Shown piece after piece: positions 48,027 through 58,579 of a stretch of DNA of 64,000 nucleotides. The stretch's first letter is position 1. Every line of letters starts with the position of its first letter. The notes beneath the pieces are model-generated. The model was not told where the DNA came from. It did no database searches and was given only the letters and a program-made list of their open reading frames with translations. The translations under genes were made by a program, and so were the position numbers. The stretch is taken from assembly GCA_964020085.1 (NCBI GenBank), contig OZ026600.1:23440764-23504763 (forward strand), in the 5' to 3' direction. The DNA is from Micromussa lordhowensis (Eukaryota > Cnidaria > Anthozoa > Scleractinia > Lobophylliidae).

Positions 48027-49055
48027 TTATTTGTACTTTAAGAGCATACCCGCCATTGTGCTGGGATTCATAGCAATTTCCTTCCCACTACCAATGCCAT
48101 ATGCTCTTCTAGCGACAATCTTTCCGTTGGTGAATCGAAAATTGTTTAATTTGCTGATGCCGGTGATTTTCTGTTTGGTGTCACTGACTACTTGCTCCTC
48201 GAGACGTTCGACTGTAGCTACACGAACACCTTCAACTCCTCCATACGAGAGTAGAGTAGCTTTCATTTCTTCAGCATTAGTTACATCATGGCCTTCGTTA
48301 ATATACATGCGAATATGGGACTTGGCTGATGCTGCCATTCTGTCAGCTGCTCCCTTTCCTCCTTGTGGGTCACTGAAATCCACCCCTACCACTTTTATTC
48401 CAGTTGATGCTTCAATTGAAGGACAGGCAAGCAGCGTCGTCGAGGAGTGATAACAACCAGCGTTATCTTGTCGGAAGAAGGCCTTACTGATGCTGGGGTT
48501 TTCAGTCGATAAGGTGTGAAGCACATGCTGCATGATTGTTATGACGGCGGAGCTATCTTGGCTGCACGACTGTACAATGTGGATGAATCCTTGAGATTCC
48601 AGTTCACCAAGTACTCGGCGATAGACAACTGAAATGTGCCATGAAATTCCCCTCTTTCCGAACCAATCTGTTTGCGATTCACGATACATCTCAGGGAGGA
48701 ATTTCATGGCCCAGTCATTGACAATAAGCACAGTCTCGTCATTCAGGAGATCTATAACATCCAGCCTTGCTTTGTCTTGTTGAACACTTCTCAACTGGTG
48801 GCATTTCCAGGTATGGATGGCACGCTGTGCTGTGTGAAATAAGTAAAGTGCCTCATCACGATCGTCATCACTAGGGTAAGGTGCCCTTGACAAGAGGTCC
48901 TCGATATCTTTCATTGTTGACTCTATCGTCTCGCACTCCTCGCACCTCTCGTCATGGTCATGGTCGCACTGCTGCCTAAATTCAATTTCTGTCTTGTCAC
49001 TTAACGCGTACACGCTGCAGTGTTCCTTCACATGGGAATTTTCACTCACGTAAAC
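48027..49055 (-). CDS. Terminal exon of an uncharacterised, possibly transposon-derived protein
   Basis: It follows a TTCTTAG acceptor at 49,056, has no ATG at its start, and is open for 342 codons to a stop at 48,027. A Cys/His-rich acidic start (CDHDHDERCEECETIE) is followed by blocks with isolated acidic residues: VNDWAMKFLPEMYRES, KRGISWHISVVYRR, FFRQDNAGCYHSST and VDFSDPQGGKGAADRMAASA. The spacing of the Asp residues would allow an RNase H-like nuclease, but I cannot name the family. I recall this protein type as multicopy in corals. Upstream exons should lie right of 49.1 kb. The frame is intact. Confidence 0.55.
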   Translation of the reverse strand, partial: VYVSENSHVKEHCSVYALSDKTEIEFRQQCDHDHDERCEECETIESTMKDIEDLLSRAPYPSDDDRDEALYLFHTAQRAIHTWKCHQLRSVQQDKARLDVIDLLNDETVLIVNDWAMKFLPEMYRESQTDWFGKRGISWHISVVYRRVLGELESQGFIHIVQSCSQDSSAVITIMQHVLHTLSTENPSISKAFFRQDNAGCYHSSTTLLACPSIEASTGIKVVGVDFSDPQGGKGAADRMAASAKSHIRMYINEGHDVTNAEEMKATLLSYGGVEGVRVATVERLEEQVVSDTKQKITGISKLNNFRFTNGKIVARRAYGIGSGKEIAMNPSTMAGMLLKYK

Positions 49056-50484
49056 CTAAGAATTAAGAAAAATAAAAAAAATATTGTATTTGAATGTTTG
49101 ATCGCAGTAAATTTTTAATTTCAACTATTTGTGGTTCGTTTTCTTCGAGTAAGCTGTTTAACCCTAGCCAATAGATAACGCCTAGGGATAAATTGGAAGC
49201 AAGAAAGTGGCTTTGAATGCCTCCTTATGTGGTGAGCCCAACAGCCTGGTCTCTCGTATTTTCCTTTTTAATTTCTTATCTATATTCCTAAATTATTAGT
49301 TCAGTTGACATTAATCAGTTGGCGCCGGTTAAAATGCATTACAACATGCCGCGACGTCTTGTATATTGGCGCTTCTGTAGCGGTTCTACTAATAAATAAA
49401 TAAATAAATAAATAAATAAATACATACATAAATAAATACATAAATAGATGAATAGCTAAACAAATAAATAAATAAATGAATAGCTAAACAAGTAAATAAA
49501 TAAATGAATAGCTAAACAAGTAAATAAATACAGAAATAAACAAATTAATTAAATAAATTAATTAATTAATTTCAGTGGATTAAGAATAGAGGAATAACTA
49601 CACGATGCCATCAATAGCAATACGGAGAATAGTAAAAATTATTATGCTAACCTCGTTTTCTCGAACTATCTAACTGCTATTTTTGAACTTGACTGTGTCT
49701 ATGTCACGCTTCATATTTTCAGCGGCTTCAAATTTCAACTGTTTAATTATTCCACTTGATGTGAGGTCGAAGCACACGCAACACACGTATTTGGCGAAAA
49801 TGTTTAATGAGAGAGTAACTGACCTTACACCCTGCGTAAAAACGATCAGAAAACACTTCTTAGAAGAACAGCTTTCAGGTGAAGCTTGAAAAAATATTGT
49901 TCGAAGATGTTATTTACGCTGGTACGTGATCGGGAATCAAGCGCTTTTAATTGACGGTGTCACTGTAATTAACTTGTCATTAAGTGAACGTAACTGGTAT
50001 CTTTGAAAAGTACTGTACTTGATTTATAATTTAGGAGTCGAAATGGTACTAGAACAGTGATGGTAAATGTTTGCTTTTTAAAATTGTCAGTCATAAGCGG
50101 TTTGAAACTTCAAACCATTGTGTTTGCGTGACAATCGTTAGGGGAGGCAATTCGTATGGAATCAGTCAAAATAGCCACGAGATTTTTTGCTCTGAATACG
50201 TTTCTTTTAGCGGGCCAAAAACGATACTTTAGGACGACGAAGTACAAAGACAAAGCTCTGATTTTACGTATAAACTTATTTATAAATTCGTATTCTAGGA
50301 GTTTTATAGGCTTTAGAAGTTGACCTTAATATTAGCTTCACCTAAATGACCGGAAGGTCACTTTTTTCAACGGATCAAAATGTAGGCTTAAAATTAGAAG
50401 TATAGCATAATTTTTTTACGTCAGTGTAGCTCTGAAGATTGTCATTTACCTAGCGAAGCGGCAAATCCGGGTGGCTTTCCGTTT
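49056..50484. other. Non-coding sequence with an AAAT-rich tandem tract
   Basis: 49,391-49,570 is an (AAAT)n-like tract with about three copies of a ~31-bp unit containing GAATAGCTAAACAAGTAAAT. The rest is AT-rich and may hold introns of the gene at 48,027. I see no exon I could support. Confidence 0.45.
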
Positions 50485-50700
50485 TTATGTACGAGCTACT
50501 TGAAATTGCACAGATTTTCATCATTTCCCGGGGGGTCAACCGGCCGTTCACCCCTAATTTTCAACTTTTCTATTTTCGAAAGAACAAAAAGCGCGATAGA
50601 ACTTTTCAATACGATTTTTCGATAATGGTTCGCCAAAGGGGTGTTTTTGGTGAAATAAAAAAAATCCGAAATTTCGGTTCTGTTGGAGGATTCTTCATAT

Positions 50701-51639
50701 TTACAGACAGTGGCTCTTAAAAGACTCGATAGAGGTTTCCTGTCTTATTGGCAGAGGAAGACTGTTCCATAAAAGAGGGGCAGCTATCGAAAACGCGCCA
50801 TCACCTATGGTCTTCTTTGTTATTAGCCGAGGTCTTTCTAATAATATACCATTATTGTTACGGCGTAGTTGATAATGTGAGGCTGGTAAGACAGAGACTA
50901 GATCCTTAAGATAGCTAGGCGCAATTCCATGAAGTATCTTAAATGTAACAAGGAGAATCTTGAAATCTACGCGCAAGCGCAATGGTAACCAGTGAAGTTC
51001 CTTTAGTAAAGGAGTAATGTGGCAATACTTAGGTGCGCGATAAACTAATCGAGCACTGGCATTCATGACTCTTTGAAGTTTCTTAATTTGATACTCTGGA
51101 GCACCGTAAAATAAACCATTACAATAATCTAGCCTACTTGTGATGAACGCATGAACAAGCCTCTCGGTGGACTCGCGAGACAAATACTTTCTTATGTGCC
51201 GGATATTGTACAGATAATAAAACGAGCTAGCGCAAGCCTTAGTCACATGAGTCGACATGTCCAGATGAGAATCAAACCAGGTGCCCAAATTGCGCACTGA
51301 AGAGACGGGCGATACCTCAGCTTGGCCAATCTTGATCTTGTCAATGGACACCCTCGATAACTGTCTTTCCGTGCCAATGATTAAGAACTCAGTTTTGTCG
51401 TCGTTTAGCATCAACTTATCATCTCTCATCCATGCGCGAACATCGCGAATACAGTTTTCCATCGCAATCACAGCATCAGCCTCACTGGTATTATCAACGG
51501 GATTAAACGATATATATAGCTGTGTATCGTCCGCATAGGTGTGAACAGATGGTAGATGAGATTTCATAATGTCAAACAACGAACTCGCATAGATGGTAAA
51601 TAAGAGGGGGCCTAAGCAAGAGCCTTGTGGGACCCCCAA
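50701..51639 (-). pseudogene. LINE reverse transcriptase, catalytic and C-terminal part
   Basis: The frame starts with GVPQGSCLGPLLFTIYASSL and has the catalytic TYADDTQLYISF, then LMLNDDKTEFLIIGT and the LGTWFD-LDMSTHV block, HAFITSRLDYCNGLFYG and the terminal LLWNSLPLPIRQ motif, ending in SFKSHCL. This is the usual architecture of L2/CR1 RT. The frame itself is open for 312 codons but is disconnected from the RT N-terminus. Confidence 0.9.
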
Positions 51640-51726
51640 GTTAGGTTAAATTTCTCAGAGAGCGTTCCGTTAACAGAGACCTGCTGCGTTCTTCCCGCCA
51701 AATAAGATTTAAACCATAATAAAGCC

Positions 51727-52481
51727 TTATCCCGAAGGCCAAGCTTGGACTGCAGACCTGTGGTCTACGGTATCAAACACAGCACTGAGATCTAACATGA
51801 CAAGCAATGTGACGTGGCCTTTGTCCATATTTAGCAACAGATCGTTCTTAACTTTTAATAACGCCGTCTCAGTGCTGTGATTCTGCCGATATGCGCTTTG
51901 GAGAACAGGAAATAAGTTGTTGGCTGTCATGTGATATTGTAATTGGATAGCCACGGACTTTTCCGTAATCTTTGATGGAACCTGCAAGTTGCTCACCGGT
52001 TGAAAGTTTTTTGTTAATAGGTTTGAGTCCTGCTTTCTTAAGCAAAGGATGAACTGAAGCATTCTTCCAGTCCTCTGCAAAGACGCCTGACTCCAGAGAC
52101 AAGTTGACAATTTTCCTAACAACGGGGAGCAATTCATCCAAACAAAAGGTCATAATAGACGATGGTAGAGGATCAAGGGCGCACGACTTTGCACATGAGG
52201 CAGCAATTCTCCGTACACTCTCATCAGACAATGGAGAAAATTCTGAAAACTCACTACACGTTGAAGCTGATGTGGCAAGCGAAGTTGCGCCACTGGCACC
52301 TGCATCCAGCTCAGACCTAATAGCCGTGATTTTGTGAACAAAGTACTCACCCATCTCATTTGCCAGCATACGAGGGTCAGTATGAGGCGGCAGAGCCCTG
52401 CCTACATGAAAGTTCAAAGGGCGTTTACTGGCCCGAAAAAGCCTTCTCTGGTCAGAACTGTTCTCATCAATGTATTGTTTA
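51727..52481 (-). pseudogene. LINE reverse transcriptase, N-terminal part (two frames)
   Basis: The rightmost frame (to 51,869) encodes DQRRLFRASKRPLNFHVG, then LDPLPSSIMTFCLDELLPVV and WKNASVHPLLKKAGL. A shift near 52,020 leads to the frame ending at 51,727 that holds NLQVPSKITEKSVAIQLQYH, SAYRQNHSTETALLKV and VMLDLSAVFDTVDH, the first catalytic Asp region of RT. It begins at the transposon insertion point at 52,482. Confidence 0.85.
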
Positions 52482-52509
52482 TACAGTACCACTCAAAGGT
52501 AAGTTACCA

Positions 52510-52590
52510 CCGTCTCGCGAGACGCGTCTCGTTTCTCGCGAGACTCGTCTCGAGAGAAACGAGACGCGTCTCGTTTCTCGCGAGTGCACT
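52510..52590. repeat. Subterminal TCTCGCGAGA palindrome cluster, left
   Basis: Repeated GTCTCGCGAGAC and GAGACGCGTCTC palindromes. The matching cluster is at 54,660-54,750, so both ends carry the same palindromic motif. Confidence 0.8.
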
Positions 52591-52649
52591 GGAAGTGCCA
52601 ATACGCGAAAGGATTGACCATCAAACCTTGACTCGTTTTTTATTCACAC

Positions 52650-53085
52650 TTGTAAACATGCGAAACGACGCTTTAATCTTGAAACCTCGACCAACATTTT
52701 ATTCAAACTTGTGAACAAGCGACACCACGCTTTGATCACGAAACCTCGACTCGGACTAACATTTCATTCAAACTTGTGAACATTCGACACCACGCTTTGA
52801 TCATGAAATCTCGACTCGGACTAACATTTAATTTTTATTCAAACTTGTGAACAATACGCGACACGACGCTTTGATCGTGAAACCTTGACTAACATTTTAT
52901 TCAAACTTGTGAACAATCGAGTGACACCACGCTTTGATCATGAAACCTTGATTAACATTTTATTCAAACTTGTAAACAAGCGACACCACGCTTTGATTAT
53001 GAAACCTGAACACATTTTATTCAAACTTGTAAACATGGGACACCACGCTTTGATCATGAAACCTCGACTAACATTTTATTCAAAT
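52650..53085. repeat. Tandem repeat of about 60-75 bp, seven units
   Basis: Each unit holds ACGCTTTGATCATGAAACCT and TTTTATTCAAACTTGTGAAC. Unit length varies between about 59 and 76 bp. Confidence 0.85.
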
Positions 53086-53089
53086 TTGA

Positions 53090-54240
53090 TTAAAATTCCT
53101 GTTTTCAAAAATATCGTGTTTTGGAGTTTGAATGAACGATTTATGCCAAATACAACGGGAGATATTTTTCGTGTTTGCCGTGACGCTTCGGACAACAAAG
53201 TTTTTTACGCTACCGACTCGTCGTCTTGTGCCGCTATAAAAAACTTGCCCTGCCAGAAAAATCTAAAATTAATGCAAACGGCGCATCTCAGAAACTTTGA
53301 TTAAAACTCCAGTCTTTAAAGGTATAGTATTTTGGCGTTTGAATGAACGATTTATGCCAAATAGAACGGGAGATATTTTTCGTGTTTGCCGTGACGCTTC
53401 GGATAAAGTTTTTTACGCTACCGACTCGTCGTCTTGCGCCGCTAGACAAAACTTTCCCTGGCAGAAAAATCTGAAATTAATGCAAACGGCGCATCTCAGA
53501 AACTTTCACTAAAACTGCTGTCTTCAAAGATATAGTATTTTGGCGTTTGAATGAACGATTTATGCCAAATAGAACGGGAGATCTTTTTTCGTGTTTGCCG
53601 TGACGCTTCGGACAACAATAAAGTTCATTACGCTACCGACTCGTCGTCTTGCGCCGCTAGACAAAACTTTCCCTGGCAGAAAAATCTGAAATTAATGCAA
53701 ATGGCGCATCTCAGAAACTTTCACTAAAACTGCTGTCTTCAAAGATATAGTATTTTGGCGTTTGAATGAACGATTTATGCCAAATAGAACGGGAGATCTT
53801 TTTTCGTGTTTGCCGTGACGCTTCGGACAACAATAAAGTTCATTACGCTACCGACTCGTCGTCTGCCGCTAAACAAAACTTTCCCTGGCAGAAAAATCTG
53901 AAATTAATGGAAACCGCGCATCTCAGAAACTTTGATTAAAACCCCTGTCTTCAAAGCTTTAGTATTTTGGCGTTTAAATGAACGATTCAGCCAAATGGAA
54001 CCGGAGATATTTTTAGCGTTTACGTTCACGCGTGGGAAAGTTCATTACGTTACCAACTCGTCCTCTCCTACGCTAGACGAAACTTTCCCTGGCAGAAAAA
54101 AAATTGAAACTACAGTGTATTGCAAACGGCACATCTCAGAAACCTTGATTTGAACTCCTGTCGTCAAAGATATATGTTTTTTTTTTTAAATTGGCGTTTG
54201 AATGAACGATTTGTACCACACAGGGAGATAATAATTTCAG
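53090..54240. repeat. Tandem repeat of about 208-224 bp, six units
   Basis: The anchor AATGAACGATTTATGCCAAA starts at 53,131, 53,342, 53,550, 53,765, 53,977 and (diverged) 54,201, giving spacings of 211, 208, 215, 212 and 224 bp. Divergence grows towards the right end. ORFs in it are products of the repeat. Confidence 0.9.
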
Positions 54241-54659
54241 GCCGTGACGCTTTTGTGACGCCATTTACATGAAAAGACAATTGTCTCACCGGCGCGTGTT
54301 GAAAGTCGGAACATTTTTCTCCTACACAAAATTTAGTGGTCGTTTGAGTTAGCGGTTATTGGAGAGCAAACAAATGTAGGCAACTGAATTATGACTATAT
54401 GATATTTAGTGCGAAAATACTCACAGTATCAGGATTGAAAAATTATAGAGAACAAGATTCGCAAAATCAACTCTTTGCCCTCGTATTCGCATGAATTGAA
54501 ATGCATGTAATTCTTCTTATACATGTAGTTTATGCAGATATAAAACCGATGCACATCTTATGTTGGACGGTCCCATCGATTTGCCAACGAACTGCAGAGC
54601 AGCAACCGTAACACATGTCCGGTTTTTTACGCGTAATGTATGCCATACTAAACGCATCA

Positions 54660-54750
54660 GTGATTCTCGAGAGAAACGAGACGCGTCTCGCGAGAAACGA
54701 GAAACGTCTCGCGAGAAACGAGACCCGTCTCGCGAGAAACGAGACGAGAG
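54660..54750. repeat. Subterminal TCTCGCGAGA palindrome cluster, right
   Basis: Counterpart of 52,510-52,590. Confidence 0.8.
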
Positions 54751-54777
54751 GTGGTAACTTACCTTTGAGCGCTACTG

Positions 54778-55403
54778 TAATAGGCACGTCTAGACTCATT
54801 CATGACATGCAATGCAAAATTTCGTTTGGCTTTAAATACAGCGAGATCCAAATTAAGCCTACTAGCCCGCCATTTCCTTTCAGCCCTCCGTCTTTCACGT
54901 CTCGCCGTCACTATTTCGTCATTAAACCATGGAGGGCGTGTCTGAGACTTCAGGTAGCGCGCCCGAACTGGCGCATGTTTGTCCAATAGTGACCTTAGAG
55001 TATTATAATAGCATTCCACAAGTTCATCAAGGGTATTAGGAGGGTCACGACATAAGCTGGAATTACGAATATCTTCCAAAAACTGTTGCTTGTTAATTGC
55101 TTTGAGTTTCCTGAACTCTGCGTGCGAGACTTTAGAGGCAGGCACAGCTGTCCTAAGATGACACAGGACAACGGCATGATCTGAGAAATATCTCTCTATC
55201 TCTGGCTCTTTCGCTATTATGACATCAGACTGACGGGTGATAAGTAAATCAAGGGTGTGACCATGAATGTGAGTGGATCGTTTTACATGTTGTTGCAGGC
55301 CCATTGAATCCATGAGGTCTCTACACTGTATGGCATCCATGTCCATAGGCACGTCAACATGTATGTTAAAGTCGCCTAAGAGGACCAGCGGTTCATTGGA
55401 CAT
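54778..55403 (-). pseudogene. LINE endonuclease, C-terminal half, and inter-domain region
   Basis: The frame starts with the endonuclease motif PLVLLGDFNIHVD (Gly-Asp-Phe-Asn), continues with HTLDLLITR and YFSDHAVVLC (the Ser-Asp-His catalytic motif), and then the RPPWFNDEIVTARRERRRAE region that links endonuclease to RT. It is cut at the transposon insertion site. Confidence 0.88.
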
Positions 55404-55422
55404 AACAACAGATTCAAGGTAG

Positions 55423-55782
55423 TCAGACAGAGATCCAAACTGGATGGACAGGTGAATAAGGCGGCCTGTAAATAATTACAATGCGTAGCCGAGTAGATCT
55501 AACATCAACAAGCCACTCTGACACCTCAAAAGATGACTTCTCGATACAAGATACTTTGCGGGTGACATATCCATTCCTCACAAGCAGTGCAGTTCCCCCG
55601 CCCCTTCTGTCAGATCGTGGACAGTGATATAGAGTGTTGTACCCCGTCGGGTTAAGTTCATTAAGAACAGCACTGTCATTCTCCGATGACCAGGTCTCGC
55701 AAATTGTAAACAAATCGGCTTTCAAATCATTCACCAATTCGACAAACGCTGCTGATTTATTCCGTAGCGATTTGGCATTCAA
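55423..55782 (-). pseudogene. LINE endonuclease, N-terminal half
   Basis: Starts MNAKSLRNKSAAFVELVNDL and has the apurinic endonuclease motifs CETW (catalytic Glu) and RRGGGTALLVRNGY, RIVIIYRPPYSP. A frame change between 55,403 and 55,423 separates it from the C-terminal half. Confidence 0.88.
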
Positions 55783-56174
55783 ACTGCATACATTCCACTC
55801 CGTTCCACAGCAATAAGATTGTTTGGGTTGCGGGTTAACGGTCCATTGGGACCCGGGTTTAGTTTGAAAACTATCTCATAAATCATCGCACTGCAATTAG
55901 AATAGTACAAACAAGGGCGATGACAGCGCTTGATTCTCGTCATCACCTTGAACATTGTTGCATTCCAGTGTGGAAAGAATAATGACATGTTATCGGTAAT
56001 CCCAACGGCCAAGCAAAACGACGCACTATTCCAATCCAAACTAAAAAAGTTCCTCCATAAATCGTCACATTCTTGGTTTCTGGGAGATATCTTATAACCC
56101 AGACGAGTCAAGCAACCACTTAGAGAAATGTTGAGCCCACTTTCACGGTTACCATTACTTGTCAACACTGTCAC
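55783..56174 (-). pseudogene. LINE 5' coding region with NPGP motif
   Basis: The frame has an N-terminal stretch without a domain, then EIVFKLNPGPNGPLTRN. A (D/E)-x-NPGP motif near the start of the LINE ORF is known in CR1- and L2-like elements as a 2A-like ribosome-skipping sequence or a degenerate form. Here the residue before LNPGP is Lys, so the motif may be inactive. Confidence 0.6.
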
Positions 56175-56177
56175 TGA

Positions 56178-57092
56178 TCAGACTTGACCTTGATCATCGC
56201 GATCGGTGTCTATCACCTTAGCCATGGGCCATCTGTTTCTAGGTGACTGGTTTTCTTTCAACAGGACGACATCTCCAATATTGAAATTTCTTTGTGGCCG
56301 AATCCACTCGTTCCTTGCCTGTAACTGCTGCAGACACTCTTTACTCCACTTTGACCAGAACTCTTGCGCCAGGTGCTGTGTTCGCCTCCCTCTCTTTCTG
56401 CAATACAGGTCTTCTCTCTTAAATTCTCCAGGCGGGGGCAGCACAAGTCTTGTCTTTCCTGTGAGCAGCATACTTGGTGATAATGGTGGTGCGGAAAGTG
56501 GGTCATTGAGGGTCTCTACTGTCAGAGGTCTGTTGTTGATTGTGTATTCTGCTTCGCAAAGGAAGGTTCTCAATGATTTTTTGCCCAGACGGCTACCGTG
56601 TACTCTGATGAGACCATTCATGATGCTTCTGATTGACCTGATTTGTCTTTCCCAGACACCATCAAAATTGCTAGCACATGCTGGATTCTTGATCCAATCA
56701 ATGTTTTCCTTAAGGAGCTCTGCCTTGATCTCCTGGTCATCCATTTCTTCAATAGCTTTCTTGAGTTTTGCTTCAGTGCCAATGAAGTTTGTTCCTCTGT
56801 CGCAACGAATTTCCCTAACCAATCCCCGTTTCAGATGAAACGTCTCAGCGCATTTATGAACGAATCTGTTTCCAAAGAATCTGCCACCTCTATGTGGACT
56901 GCTCTGCTCGCTAGGCAAGTAAACAAGGCTCCGTATCTCTTCACGACAGCTCTTCCTTGCTGGACGTGCCAAGGGCAGAAGAAGTCGACCCCACAATAGG
57001 TAAAGGGTGGTGCTGGCTTTATGTATGACTTCGGCAAATCTGCCATCTTCTGTCCTCCTTGGTTCCCTTGAAGATGACGGCAAGTTACACAT
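56178..57092 (-). pseudogene. BEL/Pao integrase core and C-terminal domain
   Basis: The second catalytic Asp is in REIRCDRGTNFIG and the Glu in NFDGVWERQIRSIRSIM. After it is the characteristic BEL/Pao C-terminal pattern EFWSKWSKECLQQLQARNEW, then FNIGDVVLLKENQSPRNRWP. The start of this frame overlaps the previous integrase frame and contains a shift, since the first catalytic Asp lies in the frame at 56,831-57,391. The sequence ends at 56,178, directly next to the LINE 5' end. Confidence 0.88.
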
Positions 57093-57391
57093 TTGGCAAT
57101 AAACTGCCTGACCATTGCATTTCCCCTAACAATCCAATAGCCACTGGAACGGAGCTCATTTAAAGTTATCCCTGTTCTGCTATGATGTGTTCTTTCGTGT
57201 ACATGGCCAATGATCAATGATGTGATGTGACTCGACTTCGGTAGGATGATAGGGTTCTTCAAAGTGACTGACAGGTTAGCTCGCTGTATTCTTCCACCAA
57301 CTCTCATGATCCCATCACTGTCTAGAACTGGATCCAACATGCAGAGAGAACTTGTCTTCTTAAACAAGGCTTTCTTTTCTTTGTCTGACAT
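56831..57391 (-). pseudogene. BEL/Pao integrase zinc-binding domain and first core part
   Basis: An H2C2 zinc finger (HVHERTHHSRTG ... CVTCRHLQG) is followed by PPFTYCGVDFFCPWHV, containing the first catalytic Asp, and by RYGALFTCLASRAVHIEVAD, typical of BEL/Pao. The RNase H-like end (NVTDLEEAEMEIIKHVQRKE) follows to the right in a third frame, up to about 57,530, where PIF1-like sequence starts. Confidence 0.85.
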
Positions 57392-57395
57392 ACGA

Positions 57396-57535
57396 CTACT
57401 GTAGAAGGCTTTCTCCTGGATGTCTTGGAAACTTGGGAGTTTCAGATGGAAACTCTTTTCTTTGTACGTGCTTTATGATCTCCATTTCTGCTTCTTCTAA
57501 GTCAGTTACATTGGCTTCTGAACCAGTAGAATTGA
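57396..57535 (-). pseudogene. BEL/Pao pol fragment upstream of the integrase
   Basis: The stretch LEEAEMEIIKHVQRKEFPSE resembles the region between RNase H and integrase in BEL/Pao pol. It ends where the opposite-strand PIF1-like frame begins, so the retroelement is truncated there. Confidence 0.6.
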
Positions 57536-58517
57536 CATCGAAGAACAAGCTGAAATTCTTCGTTTTGCTAGCAGTGGGCATAACCTCCTGATTACTGGCC
57601 AAGCTGGAGCCGGAAAATCTACTGTTGTCAACTCTATCAGACAAGATTGTAGACAACGTGGTCTGAAGGTTGCTGTTTGTTGCTCTCGTGGAATTGCCTG
57701 TAAAGTTTACGAAAATGGTGTCGCAGCCACTGTTCATTCGTATTATGGTCTTGGTTCCACAGACATGCCATCCAAACAATTAATTCATCATGCTGTCGGG
57801 GATAGGAGGCTCTGTGAGAAATTGAGTAAAGTCGATGTTTTGATTTGGGACAAAGTCAGTATGTCGAGTGTGAGAATGATCGAACTCGTAAACGCTCTTT
57901 ATCATGATCTGTCTAGTGAAGAATATGGCCTTGAGAAATTTCCGTTTGCTGGAAAACAGGTAATTATTGTAGGAGAATTTCTACAACTTCGCCCCATTCC
58001 GAGCTCTTTTGACTCCGGCGAATTTTTGTTTAAATCGAGAGTCTTTGAGCATGCTATAACTCACCAATTTCAATTAACGAAAGTCTTGCGACAACCCGAA
58101 GCTGACAAGATGTTTGTTGCCGCCTTGAAGGATCTTAGGCTTGGAAAGTGCTCTGAAGAAACTTGCAACTTCATGGCGCAGTTGTCAAGAGGATTAGAGC
58201 CTCGCTTAGCTGAAGATGCCACCCATATATTTTTTAAAATAAAGGGAGCATTGCTCTTCAATCGATCAGCGCTTAATAATCTCGGCGGCAAAATCTTTCG
58301 ATTCTCCACTACATTTGAGGGCGGCAGTGGCGACAAAATCAAATGGCCAGGAGTCTTTGAGCACTTAAAGAAAGACTGTAAGGTCATGTTGGTATGGAAC
58401 AAGTCCAACATTTTGAAAAACGGGAGCATGGGTACTTTTAAAGGCGTGACAGATAGTGACACACTTCAGGTTGAATTTGAAGATGTTGGTTCGCTCAGCA
58501 TAAGACGAGAAACTTAG
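57516..58517 (+). pseudogene. PIF1-like helicase, decayed
   Basis: The open frame starts after a stop at about 57,513 and lacks an ATG, so it is an internal exon or truncated. It has Walker A GQAGAGKSTVVN, and Walker B VLIWDKVSMSS, where the expected Asp-Glu has become Asp-Lys, and motif III GEFLQLRPIP, where Gly-Asp-Phe has become Gly-Glu-Phe. Later blocks (FQLTKVLRQPEADK, FNRSALNN, VMLVWNKSNILKNGSMGTFK) follow the PIF1 order. The last motifs occur in another frame at 58,580-58,720 (MQGLELPAVMLHSS, AYVAVPRVKSANTL). Two changed catalytic positions and a frameshift make an active helicase unlikely. No Helitron Rep domain is nearby. Confidence 0.8.
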
Positions 58518-58579
58518 ATTCAAAGAAATCGTGAAGGAGAAAAGATCGGAAGCGTAACTCAGTTTCCTACTGTATTGGT

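Larger units (their letters stand above)
52484..54777. mobile_element. 2,294-bp non-autonomous TA-inserting DNA transposon inside the LINE
   Basis: The inverted ends CAGTACCACTCAAAGGTAAG (left) and CAGTAGCGCTCAAAGGTAAG (right, inverted) of about 28 bp are flanked by TA. Removing the element and one TA rejoins the LINE coding frame. It has no transposase ORF. Inside are subterminal palindromes of GTCTCGCGAGAC type and two tandem arrays. TIR and TA duplication suggest mobilisation by a Tc1/mariner-type enzyme. Confidence 0.92.
50485..56174 (-). mobile_element. CR1/L2-like LINE, frameshifted and split by a DNA transposon
   Basis: Reading leftward: a 5' region with an NPGP motif, an apurinic-type endonuclease, a spacer, RT and the 3' untranslated end near 50,485. 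The element is interrupted at 52,484-54,777 by a TA-inserted transposon. Several frame changes break the ORF, so this copy is dead. It has no LTRs and the order is that of a Jockey/CR1/L2 group element. Confidence 0.88.

Noticed and set aside
44900..50720. A 5.8-kb transposon flanked by long inverted repeats
   Set aside because: The inverted similarity is between the 3' ends of two LINE copies in opposite orientation, each explained by its own insertion.
52484..54777. Host gene interrupting the LINE
   Set aside because: TIRs, TA duplication and restored LINE frame after removal show a transposon; it has no coding content beyond repeats.
54615..54989. ORF of 124 codons at the right end of the TA transposon
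   Set aside because: It runs from palindromic repeat sequence into the antisense of the LINE; not a real gene.
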